A stretch of 64,000 bases of DNA from Prevotellaceae bacterium UBA4301 (GTDB taxonomy: Bacteria > Bacteroidota > Bacteroidia > Bacteroidales > Bacteroidaceae): the NCBI GenBank assembly GCA_002395775.1, contig DGUV01000056.1:168470-232469 (forward strand). The letters are read 5' to 3'. The notes beneath the pieces are model-generated. The model did not search any database. It was given only the letters and a program-made list of their open reading frames with translations, and was not told where the DNA came from. A program made the translations under genes and the position numbers. Position 1 is the stretch's first letter, and each line of letters opens with the position of its first letter. Shown here piece by piece: positions 27,894-36,701 of the stretch.

Positions 27894-27969
27894 CAGTCGC
27901 TAACCAATTAAAAACTACTATCGCCTATTGAGAAACATTACCCCTGAAACAATAAAATAGAGAAAGGTA

Positions 27970-28584
27970 ATGGAAAATTACGTAAAGCAGACCGACGAGT
28001 GTTTGGTCCGCATGTACGAAGAAGGCGACTTCCAAGCATTCGATGTTCTTCTGGCGCGTCATCAGGACGCTGTCTTCACCTACATCCTCTCCATGGTGTC
28101 CGACACTGATGCGGCCAACGACATCTTTCAGGACACCTTCGTCAAGGTCATCATGGCCATTCGCAATGGGAACTATACTGAATCAGGGCAGTTCTTGCCC
28201 TGGCTTAAGCGTGTAGCTCGTAATCGTGTCCTCGATCGTTTTCGTTCGCTGAGCAGTGCTGCTCACAACGTGGTCTCCCATGAACTGACTGACGAGAATG
28301 GTGAACTTGTCCGCGATCTTTTCAATAGTCCGGAGCTTTCCGAACCTAATGCCGAGATGCAGCTCCTTGTACAGCAGTCCTACGACGATGTACGTCTCAT
28401 GGTTGAACATCTGCCAGAGCCTCAACGTGAGGTGGTGCACATGCGCTACTACCTCGACATGTCTTTCAAGGAAATAGCCCAGGCCACAGGTGTCAGTATC
28501 AACACCTCCCTTGGACGCATGCGTTATGCCCTCATCAATCTTCGTCGCATGGCGCAGCATCGTGACCTCTATCTGGCCTCCTGA
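27970..28584 (+). CDS. RNA polymerase sigma-70 family factor, ECF-like
   Basis: A 204-residue sigma factor with region 2 (FDVLLARHQDAVFTYILSMV, DIFQDTFVKVI, WLKRVARNRVLDRFRSL) and region 4 (LPEPQREVVHMRYYLDMSF, ISINTSLGRMRYALI-like helix-turn-helix). Regions 1 and 3 are missing, as in extracytoplasmic-function sigma factors. No anti-sigma factor gene is adjacent, so it is not one of the FecI/FecR-type pairs that drive glycan loci. It stands alone between its own promoter and a hairpin terminator. Its regulon cannot be read from the window. Confidence 0.92.
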   Translation: MENYVKQTDECLVRMYEEGDFQAFDVLLARHQDAVFTYILSMVSDTDAANDIFQDTFVKVIMAIRNGNYTESGQFLPWLKRVARNRVLDRFRSLSSAAHNVVSHELTDENGELVRDLFNSPELSEPNAEMQLLVQQSYDDVRLMVEHLPEPQREVVHMRYYLDMSFKEIAQATGVSINTSLGRMRYALINLRRMAQHRDLYLAS

Positions 28585-28622
28585 CCATTCTCCCTCCCGA
28601 CACATCATTCTAACTTTTTCAT

Positions 28623-28665
28623 AAAAAAAGAGACGGCGTTACACAATATACACCGCCTCTTTTTC
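28623..28665 (+). terminator. Hairpin terminator after the sigma-factor gene
   Basis: GAGACGGCGT pairs with ACACCGCCTC with two mismatches, flanked by an A-run and a T-run (CTTTTT). The stem is imperfect, so strength is uncertain. Confidence 0.55.
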
Positions 28666-28729
28666 GTTGAGTATATATGAAGAGAACTTTATTGGCAGAA
28701 CCCATAATCACCCCTTAACTACCTTGCCT

Positions 28730-28834
28730 ATGCTACAACAATTACCCCACGAGCCATTGAAACCCCGTCCCGAAGTTCTTAAATTCATCCGCGAGTTTGC
28801 CCGCGCCTACAAACCCCAGCCTGCCACATGTTAG
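28730..28834 (+). CDS. Small ORF (34 aa) overlapping the rpe start
   Basis: ATG at 28730 opens a 34-codon frame that ends in TAG at 28832-28834, seven bases inside rpe. The peptide is basic and proline-rich in its first half (MLQQLPHEPLKPRPEV) and then forms one amphipathic helix (LKFIREFARAYKP). It lies in an otherwise empty 145-bp stretch between a terminator and rpe. The ordered composition and the stop/start overlap with rpe suggest a real small protein or a leader peptide for coupled translation. I recognise no named family. Confidence 0.5.
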   Translation: MLQQLPHEPLKPRPEVLKFIREFARAYKPQPATC

Positions 28835-29475
28835 TAGCTCCCTCACTTCTTGCGGCCGATTTCGGCAATCTCGAACGCGAGATGCAGTGGTTCAATCAGA
28901 GCTCTGCCGACTATCTCCATCTCGATGTCATGGATGGTGTCTTCGTTCCCAACATCTCCTTTGGTTTTCCCGTACTGCGTCGGGTTGCCCAACTTTGCCA
29001 AAAGCCCCTTGATGTTCACCTCATGATTGTTGAGCCCCAGAAGTTCATTTCCCAAGTGGCCCAATTGGGCGCTCACTTCATGAATGTCCATTTCGAGGCG
29101 CTCACCCATCACCATCGTGTCCTTCAGCAGATTCGTGAGGCAGGACTCCATCCCGCCGTCACCCTCTGTCCCTCCACCCCGGTCCACATGCTTGAAGACA
29201 TTATCACGGAGGTGGATATGGTGCTCCTCATGTCTGTAAATCCTGGTTTTGGTGGTCAGCAGTTCATTCCTCACACGCTTGAGAAGGTGCGCCAGCTTCG
29301 CCAACTCATTGCTGACAGAGGTTCGCATGCCCTCATCGAGATTGATGGTGGCGTCAACCATCAGACCGCTCCCCTGCTTGCCGAGGTAGGGGCTGATGTA
29401 CTCGTTGCAGGTTCCTATGTATTCGGAGTCCCCAATCCTCAGGAACGCATCCAGGAGCTTAAGTCCCTCGGTTGA
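28828..29475 (+). CDS. rpe: Ribulose-phosphate 3-epimerase
   Basis: A 215-residue TIM-barrel enzyme that interconverts ribulose-5-phosphate and xylulose-5-phosphate in the pentose phosphate pathway. Motifs are APSLLAADFGNL, the metal-binding HLDVMDGVFVPNISFG, DVHLMIVEPQKF, MSVNPGFGGQQFIP and the phosphate-binding IDGGVN and VAGSYVFG. The length is standard. Its ATG lies inside the end of the 34-codon ORF, and its stop overlaps the TTG start assigned to comEC. Confidence 0.97.
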   Translation: MLVAPSLLAADFGNLEREMQWFNQSSADYLHLDVMDGVFVPNISFGFPVLRRVAQLCQKPLDVHLMIVEPQKFISQVAQLGAHFMNVHFEALTHHHRVLQQIREAGLHPAVTLCPSTPVHMLEDIITEVDMVLLMSVNPGFGGQQFIPHTLEKVRQLRQLIADRGSHALIEIDGGVNHQTAPLLAEVGADVLVAGSYVFGVPNPQERIQELKSLG

Positions 29476-30731
29476 AACCCTTTGTCCCGATAATCCCTCT
29501 TGCAACACTTTCCCTCGCCATGGGGGAGTATGTGTCTGCTCACATAGTTGTGCCTTTGAGCGCGACGTGCTGCTTGTTTCTGGCCATAGTGTTCTTGCTT
29601 TTTGCTTTCGGAAGTTTCCGACGTGGGGTGGGGGCATTGGTTTCCATGTTGCTGTGTTTTGTTCTATTAGGAGTTGTTCGGGCACAATTGCCTGACCTCC
29701 ATCTGTTGCCTGCGGGCTTGTTGGAGGCCAGTTCTGCCTTGTCTTCACGTTTGCAGTCTCTGATTAGCGGCTCTGGTCTCTCGCCCGACAGTCAAGGCTT
29801 GCTTTCAGCCATGCTGTTAGGTCATCGCAGTGAACTTTCGTCTCATATTGTAGAACTTTATCGCCAGACGGGCGGCTCCCACATCCTTGCTCTTTCAGGT
29901 TTGCATCTGGGCATACTTTTTGGAGTTTTCAATTTTGCACTATTACGAGTGCTGATTTACCGTTGGCGTTATCTGGTTGGTTCGTTAGGACTTCTCCTGA
30001 TATGGTGCTATGCCTTGCTGACAGGTTTCCCCGTTTCGCTTTGCCGTGCTTCGCTCATGCTGTCTTTGCTTGTGTTGAGCGAGATGCGTATGACGGGCCA
30101 CGACTCTGTGCACACCCTCTTCATGTCAGCCATGATACTGCTGCTGGTGTCGCCTTCCATGCTCTACGATGTCGGGTTTCAGCTTTCCTTTATGTCAGTT
30201 CTTGGGTTGATACTCTTCTATCACCCGCTTGTTTCGGTGTGGTCCACCCGTCAATTTTTTATTCGTTGGCTGTGGAAGGCTTGGTGTGTCTCTCTTGCTG
30301 CGCAGTTGGGCGTGTTGCCTTTGCTATTGCATTATTTTCATAGCTTTTCAATTTTCGGAGTTCTGCTCAGTCCCTTGTTTGTGCTTCTTGCCACGCTCAT
30401 TATCTATGTCTCACTGGGCTACTTCCTCATGTCTTCTCTGGGATTGGGTTTTTTGCTCCGTGGGTTGGCTGAGAACCTTATTGGCCTCCAGCATGGAGTC
30501 ATGTCATTCGTGAGTCATTTCTCGTTCAATAGGGTGGAGCTTGCTCATTTTTCGTTGTCCCAGGTTTTATTGACCTATGCCGCTTGTTTGTGCCTTCTGC
30601 CTGTGCTTCATGCCTTGCGTGTGCCAGAGTTTCAGACGCGAGGCTATCGGGTGGCCATGTTCTTTCGTGCATGGCCTTACTTGCTTTCAATATTATTGCT
30701 GTTGCTCACCGCCTATTTGCTTGCTGATTAG
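29472..30731 (+). CDS. comEC: ComEC/Rec2-type DNA uptake channel, short form
   Basis: A 419-residue membrane protein with about ten transmembrane segments, corresponding to the Competence domain of ComEC, which forms the inner-membrane DNA channel. Diagnostic segments are QGLLSAMLLGHRSEL, YRQTGGSHILALSGLHLGIL and TGFPVSLCRASLMLSLLVL. Both the N-terminal DUF4131 region and the C-terminal metallo-beta-lactamase domain of full-length proteins are missing or reduced, so it is a short form. The TTG at 29472 overlaps the rpe stop (TTGA); the next ATG would cut off part of the first hydrophobic stretch. Whether it supports competence is unknown. Confidence 0.85.
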   Translation: MKPFVPIIPLATLSLAMGEYVSAHIVVPLSATCCLFLAIVFLLFAFGSFRRGVGALVSMLLCFVLLGVVRAQLPDLHLLPAGLLEASSALSSRLQSLISGSGLSPDSQGLLSAMLLGHRSELSSHIVELYRQTGGSHILALSGLHLGILFGVFNFALLRVLIYRWRYLVGSLGLLLIWCYALLTGFPVSLCRASLMLSLLVLSEMRMTGHDSVHTLFMSAMILLLVSPSMLYDVGFQLSFMSVLGLILFYHPLVSVWSTRQFFIRWLWKAWCVSLAAQLGVLPLLLHYFHSFSIFGVLLSPLFVLLATLIIYVSLGYFLMSSLGLGFLLRGLAENLIGLQHGVMSFVSHFSFNRVELAHFSLSQVLLTYAACLCLLPVLHALRVPEFQTRGYRVAMFFRAWPYLLSILLLLLTAYLLAD

Positions 30732-30890
30732 GCTGCCCAACCATCGGTTCAAGGTTATAGAACCTTTGCCCTTAGGTTGTATATATCTATGCCCTTAGGT
30801 TGTATATATCTAAGCCCTTAGGTTGTATATATCTAAGCCCTTAGGTTGTATATATCTATGTCTTGCGGCTGTATATGTCTTCAGATGCGG
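30731..30890. repeat. 22-23 bp tandem repeat, about seven units
   Basis: Units start at 30731, 30753, 30775, 30798, 30821, 30844 and 30867. The central ones are nearly identical, with the core GGTTGTATATATCTAAGCCC and a CTTA end; the two at 30798 and 30821 are identical over 23 bp. The first two units diverge toward GGCTGCCCAACC and GGTTATAGAACC, which link the array to the one at 2581-2691. The array begins on the comEC stop codon. There are no unique spacers, so this is not a CRISPR. Confidence 0.85.
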
Positions 30891-30910
30891 GCCGATAGCC
30901 TGTAGCACAT

Positions 30911-30943
30911 AAAAAAGAGAGCCTCCAGGGGTTGGAGGCTCTC
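30911..30943 (-). terminator. Terminator of the fasciclin-SusCD operon
   Basis: An 11-bp perfect stem (30917-30927 with 30933-30943) with a 5-nt loop. On the minus strand it is followed by a run of six T. It lies 38 bp after the last SusD stop codon. Confidence 0.9.
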
Positions 30944-30980
30944 TTGATGATGACGGGAATAATCCCCATCTATCCAGAGA

Positions 30981-33200
30981 TTACTGTGGCAATGGGAAAT
31001 ACCAGTTCTTGGGATTCTGCAACTTGCCGAGCAACGACTGGTCGCGACGGGCTACACGTGAGGCAAGGTAGTTGGCATCGCCACGGCGATGGGCCACACG
31101 CATGAGGTCGAAGAAGCGAGTGCCCTCGAAGGCAAGCTCAAGTGCTTCCTCATCGACGATGAGGTCCTCGACGCAGTTCTTGACAACATCGTCATAGTCG
31201 CCACTGTAGATGTCTTCCTTGGTGAGAGTGACACCATAGGCCTTAGCCTTCTTGATGACCTGAGCAACGTAGTCATAGACGCTCTCCTTGTTCTTGATGA
31301 GGGGCACGGGACCGCAACCGTGGGCATGGATGCCTTGGGTGATGTTGTCATCGCCCTCGGTGGCTACGGTACTCAAAGCACCATCGCGTGCAGAGAGAGA
31401 GGTGCGGCGGAATATATACTCGGATGACATGTTGCCATTCAGAGTCTCGAACGAGAAGTTGAGGAACGAGGGCGAACGCAGTACTTCGCGCTGGTCGAGG
31501 TAGTAGAGTATGGCCTGGCAAGCCTCGTCGGGATAGTTCTCATAGCTGAGAGCTGCCCATGAGACGGGTAGTGTTGCACCTTCCTCGATGACGATGGTGG
31601 AGTCGGCCAAAAGCTGATTGATGTACTCTTCAAGGGCTGCACGAGTGGGGCAGGTGGCATTCTCCCTCCAGTCGGCGGGATAGTACTCATCATTGTAGAG
31701 GACTGCCCAAGAACTGTCGCGCACGGCATAGTCAAGCGAGTTGGGGGTGGGATACCAGTTGTCGTTCTTGCAAAGCCCATTCTTGAGGATAGCGAATGCG
31801 TAGCTGGGATAACCTGCTCGGTTCAGGGCCTCGGCATAGCGCAGCCAAATCATGGACTTACGATAAATCATGTGGGCAACGGTGGAGAAACCTGATGGAT
31901 TGAGCTTGTTGATGAACCACTCACGAGAGGTGAGGCCGTTGTCATACTCCTGACCGTACTCACGCAACCAGTACTGGCGGGCATCGCCCACTACGCTGTC
32001 AACCGTGAGAACAAGCTCAGAGGTAGTGGCGCTGGAGGCACCGATGCAGAGTTCGAACTGCTGGGACTTGCAGAGATTGGTGTAAGCTTCTGAGGCCATC
32101 AGCTGCTTGACATTGTACTTGGGGGTGATGATGACGCTGGCATTGGTGGTGGAGGTGGTGTCGTTGACATCGGAGGTACGGACAGAGATTTCGCTGTCGA
32201 AACCATAGAGCTGGTTGACACCGCGCAGAACAGTTCCCCAGAGTTTGCTGGTGGAAGAGGGTATGGCAGTGACGGACTCGTTGGTAGAGCTAACGGCTCC
32301 AGTCTCAGACCAAGGAGCTGAACCTGAATATAAGTAAATTGGACGCTCCATTCCCTCGCCCTTGAAGCCGTAGGCAATGTTGCGGTTGGGGAGTGTGCCA
32401 CCAGGTGTCATACGACCCTGACCCTGATTGTTGGAGAAGTAGTCGTAGTAGTATTGTGCAGCCTTGGCACAGCTGACCTCGTCGCCCTTGGTGAGATAGA
32501 GGTCTCCGAGGATGACGTTGAGGGGAATGTAGCACTTGGTGCTGTGGCATACGCGCGCATTGGACTCACCATACCAGTCATACTGAGGAGTTCCGTACTG
32601 AAGTTCAACTTGCAGGGCCTTCTCGAGATAGGGAGCAAGGCGATCGACAAGGTTGTCAGCGTTGACGGTCTCATGCTGACGGGACACGGCTTCAATCTTG
32701 TCGGTGGTGAGCAAGGGTTCAGTGTAGAAGGGAACCTCACCATAGACCTGCACGAGCTGCAGATAGACCCAAGCTCGGATGGCCTCGACTTGAGCGGCCT
32801 CCTTGAGCATCAGGGGCTGAAGGGTACCGGTGGTGCGAAGGGTGTCGCATTGGGCCAGATAGGCGTTGCAGGAGTTGATGATGTGGTAATAGTCGCTTGC
32901 ACGCAGGAAACGGCAACTGCCGTCGGTGGCATTGGCCATATCATAGTTGAGGATGGCCGTGATGGAGTCGCTGACATAGCTGGTGCCGCTGACCAGTTCG
33001 CCACGGCACTCTCCGAGCACGATGTAGCGCTCGGCAACATTCTGAAGCGAACGGACAATGCCCCAGTAGCTATAGAGGGTGTCTTGGGCCACCTCGTAGG
33101 CATGGCGCTCGCTGTCGGGCGAGAGCATGTCCTCACACGACGAGAAGAAGCTGCCAAAGGCTATGCAACCCATCAAGAATGCTAATGATATCTTTTTCAT
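30981..33200 (-). CDS. SusD/RagB-family outer-membrane glycan-binding lipoprotein
   Basis: A 739-residue surface lipoprotein that would cap the partner SusC barrel and bind oligosaccharide. The lipobox ends FFSSC (Cys near residue 21). SusD features are YHIINSCNAYLAQCDTL, QVEAIRAWVYLQLVQVYGEVPF and the C-terminal LAFEGTRFFDLMRVAHRRG. At 739 residues it is longer than the usual 500-600, with an insert between about residues 250 and 420. The start at 33200 is chosen since it opens the signal peptide; the 45 upstream bases are tandem repeat. It is the last gene of the operon, 59 bp after its SusC. Confidence 0.95.
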   Translation of the reverse strand: MKKISLAFLMGCIAFGSFFSSCEDMLSPDSERHAYEVAQDTLYSYWGIVRSLQNVAERYIVLGECRGELVSGTSYVSDSITAILNYDMANATDGSCRFLRASDYYHIINSCNAYLAQCDTLRTTGTLQPLMLKEAAQVEAIRAWVYLQLVQVYGEVPFYTEPLLTTDKIEAVSRQHETVNADNLVDRLAPYLEKALQVELQYGTPQYDWYGESNARVCHSTKCYIPLNVILGDLYLTKGDEVSCAKAAQYYYDYFSNNQGQGRMTPGGTLPNRNIAYGFKGEGMERPIYLYSGSAPWSETGAVSSTNESVTAIPSSTSKLWGTVLRGVNQLYGFDSEISVRTSDVNDTTSTTNASVIITPKYNVKQLMASEAYTNLCKSQQFELCIGASSATTSELVLTVDSVVGDARQYWLREYGQEYDNGLTSREWFINKLNPSGFSTVAHMIYRKSMIWLRYAEALNRAGYPSYAFAILKNGLCKNDNWYPTPNSLDYAVRDSSWAVLYNDEYYPADWRENATCPTRAALEEYINQLLADSTIVIEEGATLPVSWAALSYENYPDEACQAILYYLDQREVLRSPSFLNFSFETLNGNMSSEYIFRRTSLSARDGALSTVATEGDDNITQGIHAHGCGPVPLIKNKESVYDYVAQVIKKAKAYGVTLTKEDIYSGDYDDVVKNCVEDLIVDEEALELAFEGTRFFDLMRVAHRRGDANYLASRVARRDQSLLGKLQNPKNWYFPLPQ

Positions 33201-33221
33201 ATTGTTTTCAATTATCAGTTT

Positions 33222-33249
33222 GAACTTTGAACTTTCAACTTTCAATTCT
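33222..33249. repeat. 7-bp tandem repeat in SusC-SusD spacer
   Basis: Four 7-bp units in a row (GAACTTT, GAACTTT, CAACTTT, CAATTCT) fill the spacer just upstream of the SusD ATG at 33200. Confidence 0.65.
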
Positions 33250-33259
33250 CGACTTAGGT

Positions 33260-36200
33260 TTACAGGTTAACTGACACACCTACGTTGAACGAGCGACCAG
33301 AGGGCAGGAGACCAGTGTCGATGCCTTGATAGAGTACGCTGTTGCGCGACGACATTTCGGGGTCGGTGCCCAAGTATTTGGTGATGGTCCACAGGTTGTT
33401 GCCCTCAGCCCATATCTTGAGACCCTGAAGCCAGGTGTTGGTGTAGGGGAGGGTGTAGGTGAGACGTACATTCTTGAGCTTAAGGTAGCTGCCGTCCTCA
33501 ATCCAGCGGTCGCTCATGCGCTCGTTGTAGCGATAGTTGTCGCTATCATAGTAGCAGGCACGAGGCATGGAGGTTATCTGGCCTTCATAGGTCCAGCGGT
33601 TGAGGGCAGCCGTGGTCTGGTTGTAGGTGGTGTTGAGACCCTCAAGCACAGAGCGCTGATAGTTGTAGATGTCGTTGCCAAGCGAGTACTTCCAGTTGAG
33701 GTCGAGACGCAGGTGGCGCCAGCTGAGGCTGGTGTAAATGTTACCATAGATATCGGGGTTAGGGTTGCCGATGACTACGCGGTCTGCATCGTCGATGACA
33801 CCGTCGCCATTCTGGTCAACAAATCGCACGTCGCCTGCCTGGAAGTTGCGATAGGGATTCTCGACAAGGCCAGTGGGATACTTAAGGTAGCCCTGCACAC
33901 CAGCCTTAGAGGCTTCAGCATCGCTGGCAATGATGCCGTTGCTCTGCCATCCGAAGAAGCTGCCTGCGGCATAACCCACGGCGGTGAGCACATTGTCTTT
34001 GCCATAGACGCTGGTGGTGTAGCCGTTGAAGCGCTGGGTGATGTTTCCGTTGGCATCCTTCAGCTCGAAGTGGTTCTCGCTGGGGAGCTCAGTAATGCGG
34101 TTGTTGTAGTGGCCGAGAGTTGCACCGATTTCCCACTTCCAGTCGCGTTTGTTGACGAGCACAGCATTGACGTTGAACTCAAAACCAGTGTTGCGCATAG
34201 CGCCCTCGTTGGCCCAGTACTTCTGCATGCCAGAGAGGTAGGGAAGATCCTTGATGGTGAGCAGGTCGGAGATGCGATGCCAGTAGAGATCGATGCCAGC
34301 ATGGAGACGATTCTTGAGGAACGAGCCTTCGAGACCTACGTTGTACTTGGTTGTGGTTTCCCACTGTACGCTGCTGTTCTCGATGTTGGTAAGCACAAGG
34401 CCTACTACGTTCTGCAGCACTTGCTGGCTCTCCCAATAGGTGCGAGCAGCATAATAGTCGATGTTGTCGTTACCACTCTGGTCAACACCTGCGGTGAGTT
34501 TGAGGTAGTTGACGCCAGTGTGACTCTTGAACCACTTTTCGTTGCTGATGATCCATCCAAGCTGAAGGCTTGGGAAAATGCCCCAGCTGACTCCGCCCAG
34601 ATGAATGCCATCCTTGGTGTTGTCGCCGAACATACTGCTTGTCTGACTGCTGATGGTGAAGTCGGCATAGTAGCGGTGGGCATAGTTATAGGAAGCATTG
34701 AGATAGTAAGTCATGTCAACCCAGTTGTCCTTTGTACCGCCATAGTTGGCGTACTGCATGCGCTTGCTGATGTTGGGGAGTTTATCGTTCTCGTTGTTGT
34801 AGCCGCGCAGGTAACTGTAGGAGTAGCTGTAGTTGTTGTAGCGCCAACCACCGAAGATGTCGATGTTGTGGGCTCCGTAGCTGTTCTTCCACTGCAGTCG
34901 CAAGTCGTTGTTGAGCGTAGTCTCCTTGGTGAACTGGTTCTTCACAACAGAGTTGATGTAACCCAGGTCGGTGAGCATGTACTGCGTGGTACCTGCAATG
35001 GGGAGGAAGTACTTCTCGTTGTTGCGGTTGAGCTGATAGTTGAAGCGGTCGCTGATGCTGAACTGCTTGGTGATTTGATACTTGGGGCTCACGTTGATGT
35101 TGATTTGTGTAAGCTCAGCATAGTTCTTGTTCTTGCCCTTTCCGTTCTGAAGCACCCAGTAGGGATTGCGCAGACTCTCGTTAATCTGCATCATCTCAGG
35201 GAAGTTGAAGGGATTCTGAATCCAGGTGCTGTTACTGTTGCTGGCGTACTTGCCTGCATATTCCTTTGAGAGCAGGAGACCGCCGACGGCATCGTCGTGA
35301 TAGTAGGAGTATGGACTAATCATGGGACTCTGAACGAGACCGAGGACATTGGTGCTACCGATGTTCTGCATGTCGTAGTTCTCTGCCCAGCCATTGTCCA
35401 GAATGTTATAAGCAGTCTGGTTGTAGGCAATGTCGAGTCCGGTGGTAAGTTTCTCAGCAATCTTGATGTCGGTGTTGAAGCGAAGATTCAGACGGCTCAT
35501 GTCGGTGTTCTTGAGTGTGCCGTCGGCCTTGGTGTAGCCCAAAGACAGGGAGTACATGCCAATTTCGTCACCACCTTCTACATTAATCTTATAATTCTGG
35601 ACGAAGGTGTTCTGGTACATGTCCTTCTGCCAGTCTGTGTTGTTGTGGAAGATTTTGTAGTAGTAGTTGCTGGGATTGTCATTGAGGAACGACCAACGCT
35701 GTGCATCGATGCCGTTAGTCGTGTTCATGACCTTGACGTCGCGTACGGTGCTGGCGAAATCGCCCAGATAGGCTCGATATTGCTCGCCGTTGAGCATGTC
35801 AAGCTTTTTCGGGGTTAGTTCGGTACCACCATAGAGGCGGACGTTAATCTTGGTGGTGAGGCTGCGGCCGCGCTTGGTCTTGATGATGATGACACCATTT
35901 CCACCCTTGGCACCATAAAGGGCCGTTCCATTGCGAAGCACTTCAATGCTTTCAACGTTTTCTGGGTCAAGGCCTGCGAGTATGTTGTTGTAGTAGCCTT
36001 CATGGAGGCTGGTGCGCTCATACTCAGGATCGATGATGTTGCCATCGATGACAATGAGGGGCTGTGCATTGGCATTGAGGGAGTTGACACCACGAATGGT
36101 GAGGTAGGCTCCCTGGCCAGGCAGACCATTGCGGCTTACGCTGTGGACGGCACCAGCAAGGTGATTTTCAATGTCGGTCTCCACAGTGATGCTGCTGGTC

Positions 36201-36697
36201 TGGTCGAGCGTGATGCCAGACTTGGCAGTGATGGTGGTCTGGTCGGCATAGTAGCCATTGAAGGCATCGCTCAGCATGGAGGTGCTGGTGGGGCGACCTG
36301 CCTTGATGGAAAGTTGCTGAGTGACGTAGCCCGGCACATTGAGGTAGAGCGAGCGGACAAAGGTGGGAACCTCGATTTCGTAGGTTCCGTCTTCCTCAGT
36401 CAGCACGGAGTACTTGTCATAGCCAAAGGCCTGCACACGCACGCCACCCAATGGTTTGCCTGTGGCATTGTCGGTGATGACACCCTTGACGGTTTGCATC
36501 TCGTACTGCTTTGCGGCTTTTTCTTTTTCAGCCTTGCGCTTGTTGTAAACGACCTTAGCCTGAGCCTCGACGTCCTCGTCTTCGACTTCGTTCTCGGTCT
36601 GAGCAAAGGCGGGGCTGAAGCAGAGTCCCGAAAGCATCAGAAGGCACATTCCTCGCTGGAGGAAGTTGTGCAAGAATGTATAGCTTGTCTTTTTCAT
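33260..36697 (-). CDS. SusC/RagA-family TonB-dependent receptor
   Basis: A 1145-residue outer-membrane importer. It has a signal peptide (ends SPAFAQ), an acidic stretch with Lys/Ala repeats at residues about 35-66, a carboxypeptidase-regulatory-like domain (VKGVITDNATGKPLGGV), a plug with VRGVNSLNAN-like and VLRNGTALYGAKGGNGVIII motifs, and a 22-strand barrel ending SFNVGVSVNL. The barrel takes up oligosaccharides with energy from TonB. It starts 4 bp after the fasciclin gene. It differs clearly from the other SusC at 42870-46430, so the two pairs are not a recent duplication. Confidence 0.96.
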   Translation of the reverse strand: MKKTSYTFLHNFLQRGMCLLMLSGLCFSPAFAQTENEVEDEDVEAQAKVVYNKRKAEKEKAAKQYEMQTVKGVITDNATGKPLGGVRVQAFGYDKYSVLTEEDGTYEIEVPTFVRSLYLNVPGYVTQQLSIKAGRPTSTSMLSDAFNGYYADQTTITAKSGITLDQTSSITVETDIENHLAGAVHSVSRNGLPGQGAYLTIRGVNSLNANAQPLIVIDGNIIDPEYERTSLHEGYYNNILAGLDPENVESIEVLRNGTALYGAKGGNGVIIIKTKRGRSLTTKINVRLYGGTELTPKKLDMLNGEQYRAYLGDFASTVRDVKVMNTTNGIDAQRWSFLNDNPSNYYYKIFHNNTDWQKDMYQNTFVQNYKINVEGGDEIGMYSLSLGYTKADGTLKNTDMSRLNLRFNTDIKIAEKLTTGLDIAYNQTAYNILDNGWAENYDMQNIGSTNVLGLVQSPMISPYSYYHDDAVGGLLLSKEYAGKYASNSNSTWIQNPFNFPEMMQINESLRNPYWVLQNGKGKNKNYAELTQININVSPKYQITKQFSISDRFNYQLNRNNEKYFLPIAGTTQYMLTDLGYINSVVKNQFTKETTLNNDLRLQWKNSYGAHNIDIFGGWRYNNYSYSYSYLRGYNNENDKLPNISKRMQYANYGGTKDNWVDMTYYLNASYNYAHRYYADFTISSQTSSMFGDNTKDGIHLGGVSWGIFPSLQLGWIISNEKWFKSHTGVNYLKLTAGVDQSGNDNIDYYAARTYWESQQVLQNVVGLVLTNIENSSVQWETTTKYNVGLEGSFLKNRLHAGIDLYWHRISDLLTIKDLPYLSGMQKYWANEGAMRNTGFEFNVNAVLVNKRDWKWEIGATLGHYNNRITELPSENHFELKDANGNITQRFNGYTTSVYGKDNVLTAVGYAAGSFFGWQSNGIIASDAEASKAGVQGYLKYPTGLVENPYRNFQAGDVRFVDQNGDGVIDDADRVVIGNPNPDIYGNIYTSLSWRHLRLDLNWKYSLGNDIYNYQRSVLEGLNTTYNQTTAALNRWTYEGQITSMPRACYYDSDNYRYNERMSDRWIEDGSYLKLKNVRLTYTLPYTNTWLQGLKIWAEGNNLWTITKYLGTDPEMSSRNSVLYQGIDTGLLPSGRSFNVGVSVNL

Positions 36698-36701
36698 AGT
36701 C

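Noticed and set aside
30731..30890. Possible CRISPR array
   Set aside because: Repeat units touch each other with no unique spacers, and no cas genes are near.
33326..35269. Plus-strand open frame of 647 codons
   Set aside because: It lies fully antisense to the SusC gene; the protein is Val/Ala/Leu-rich with no domain. Such frames arise from codon bias on the opposite strand.
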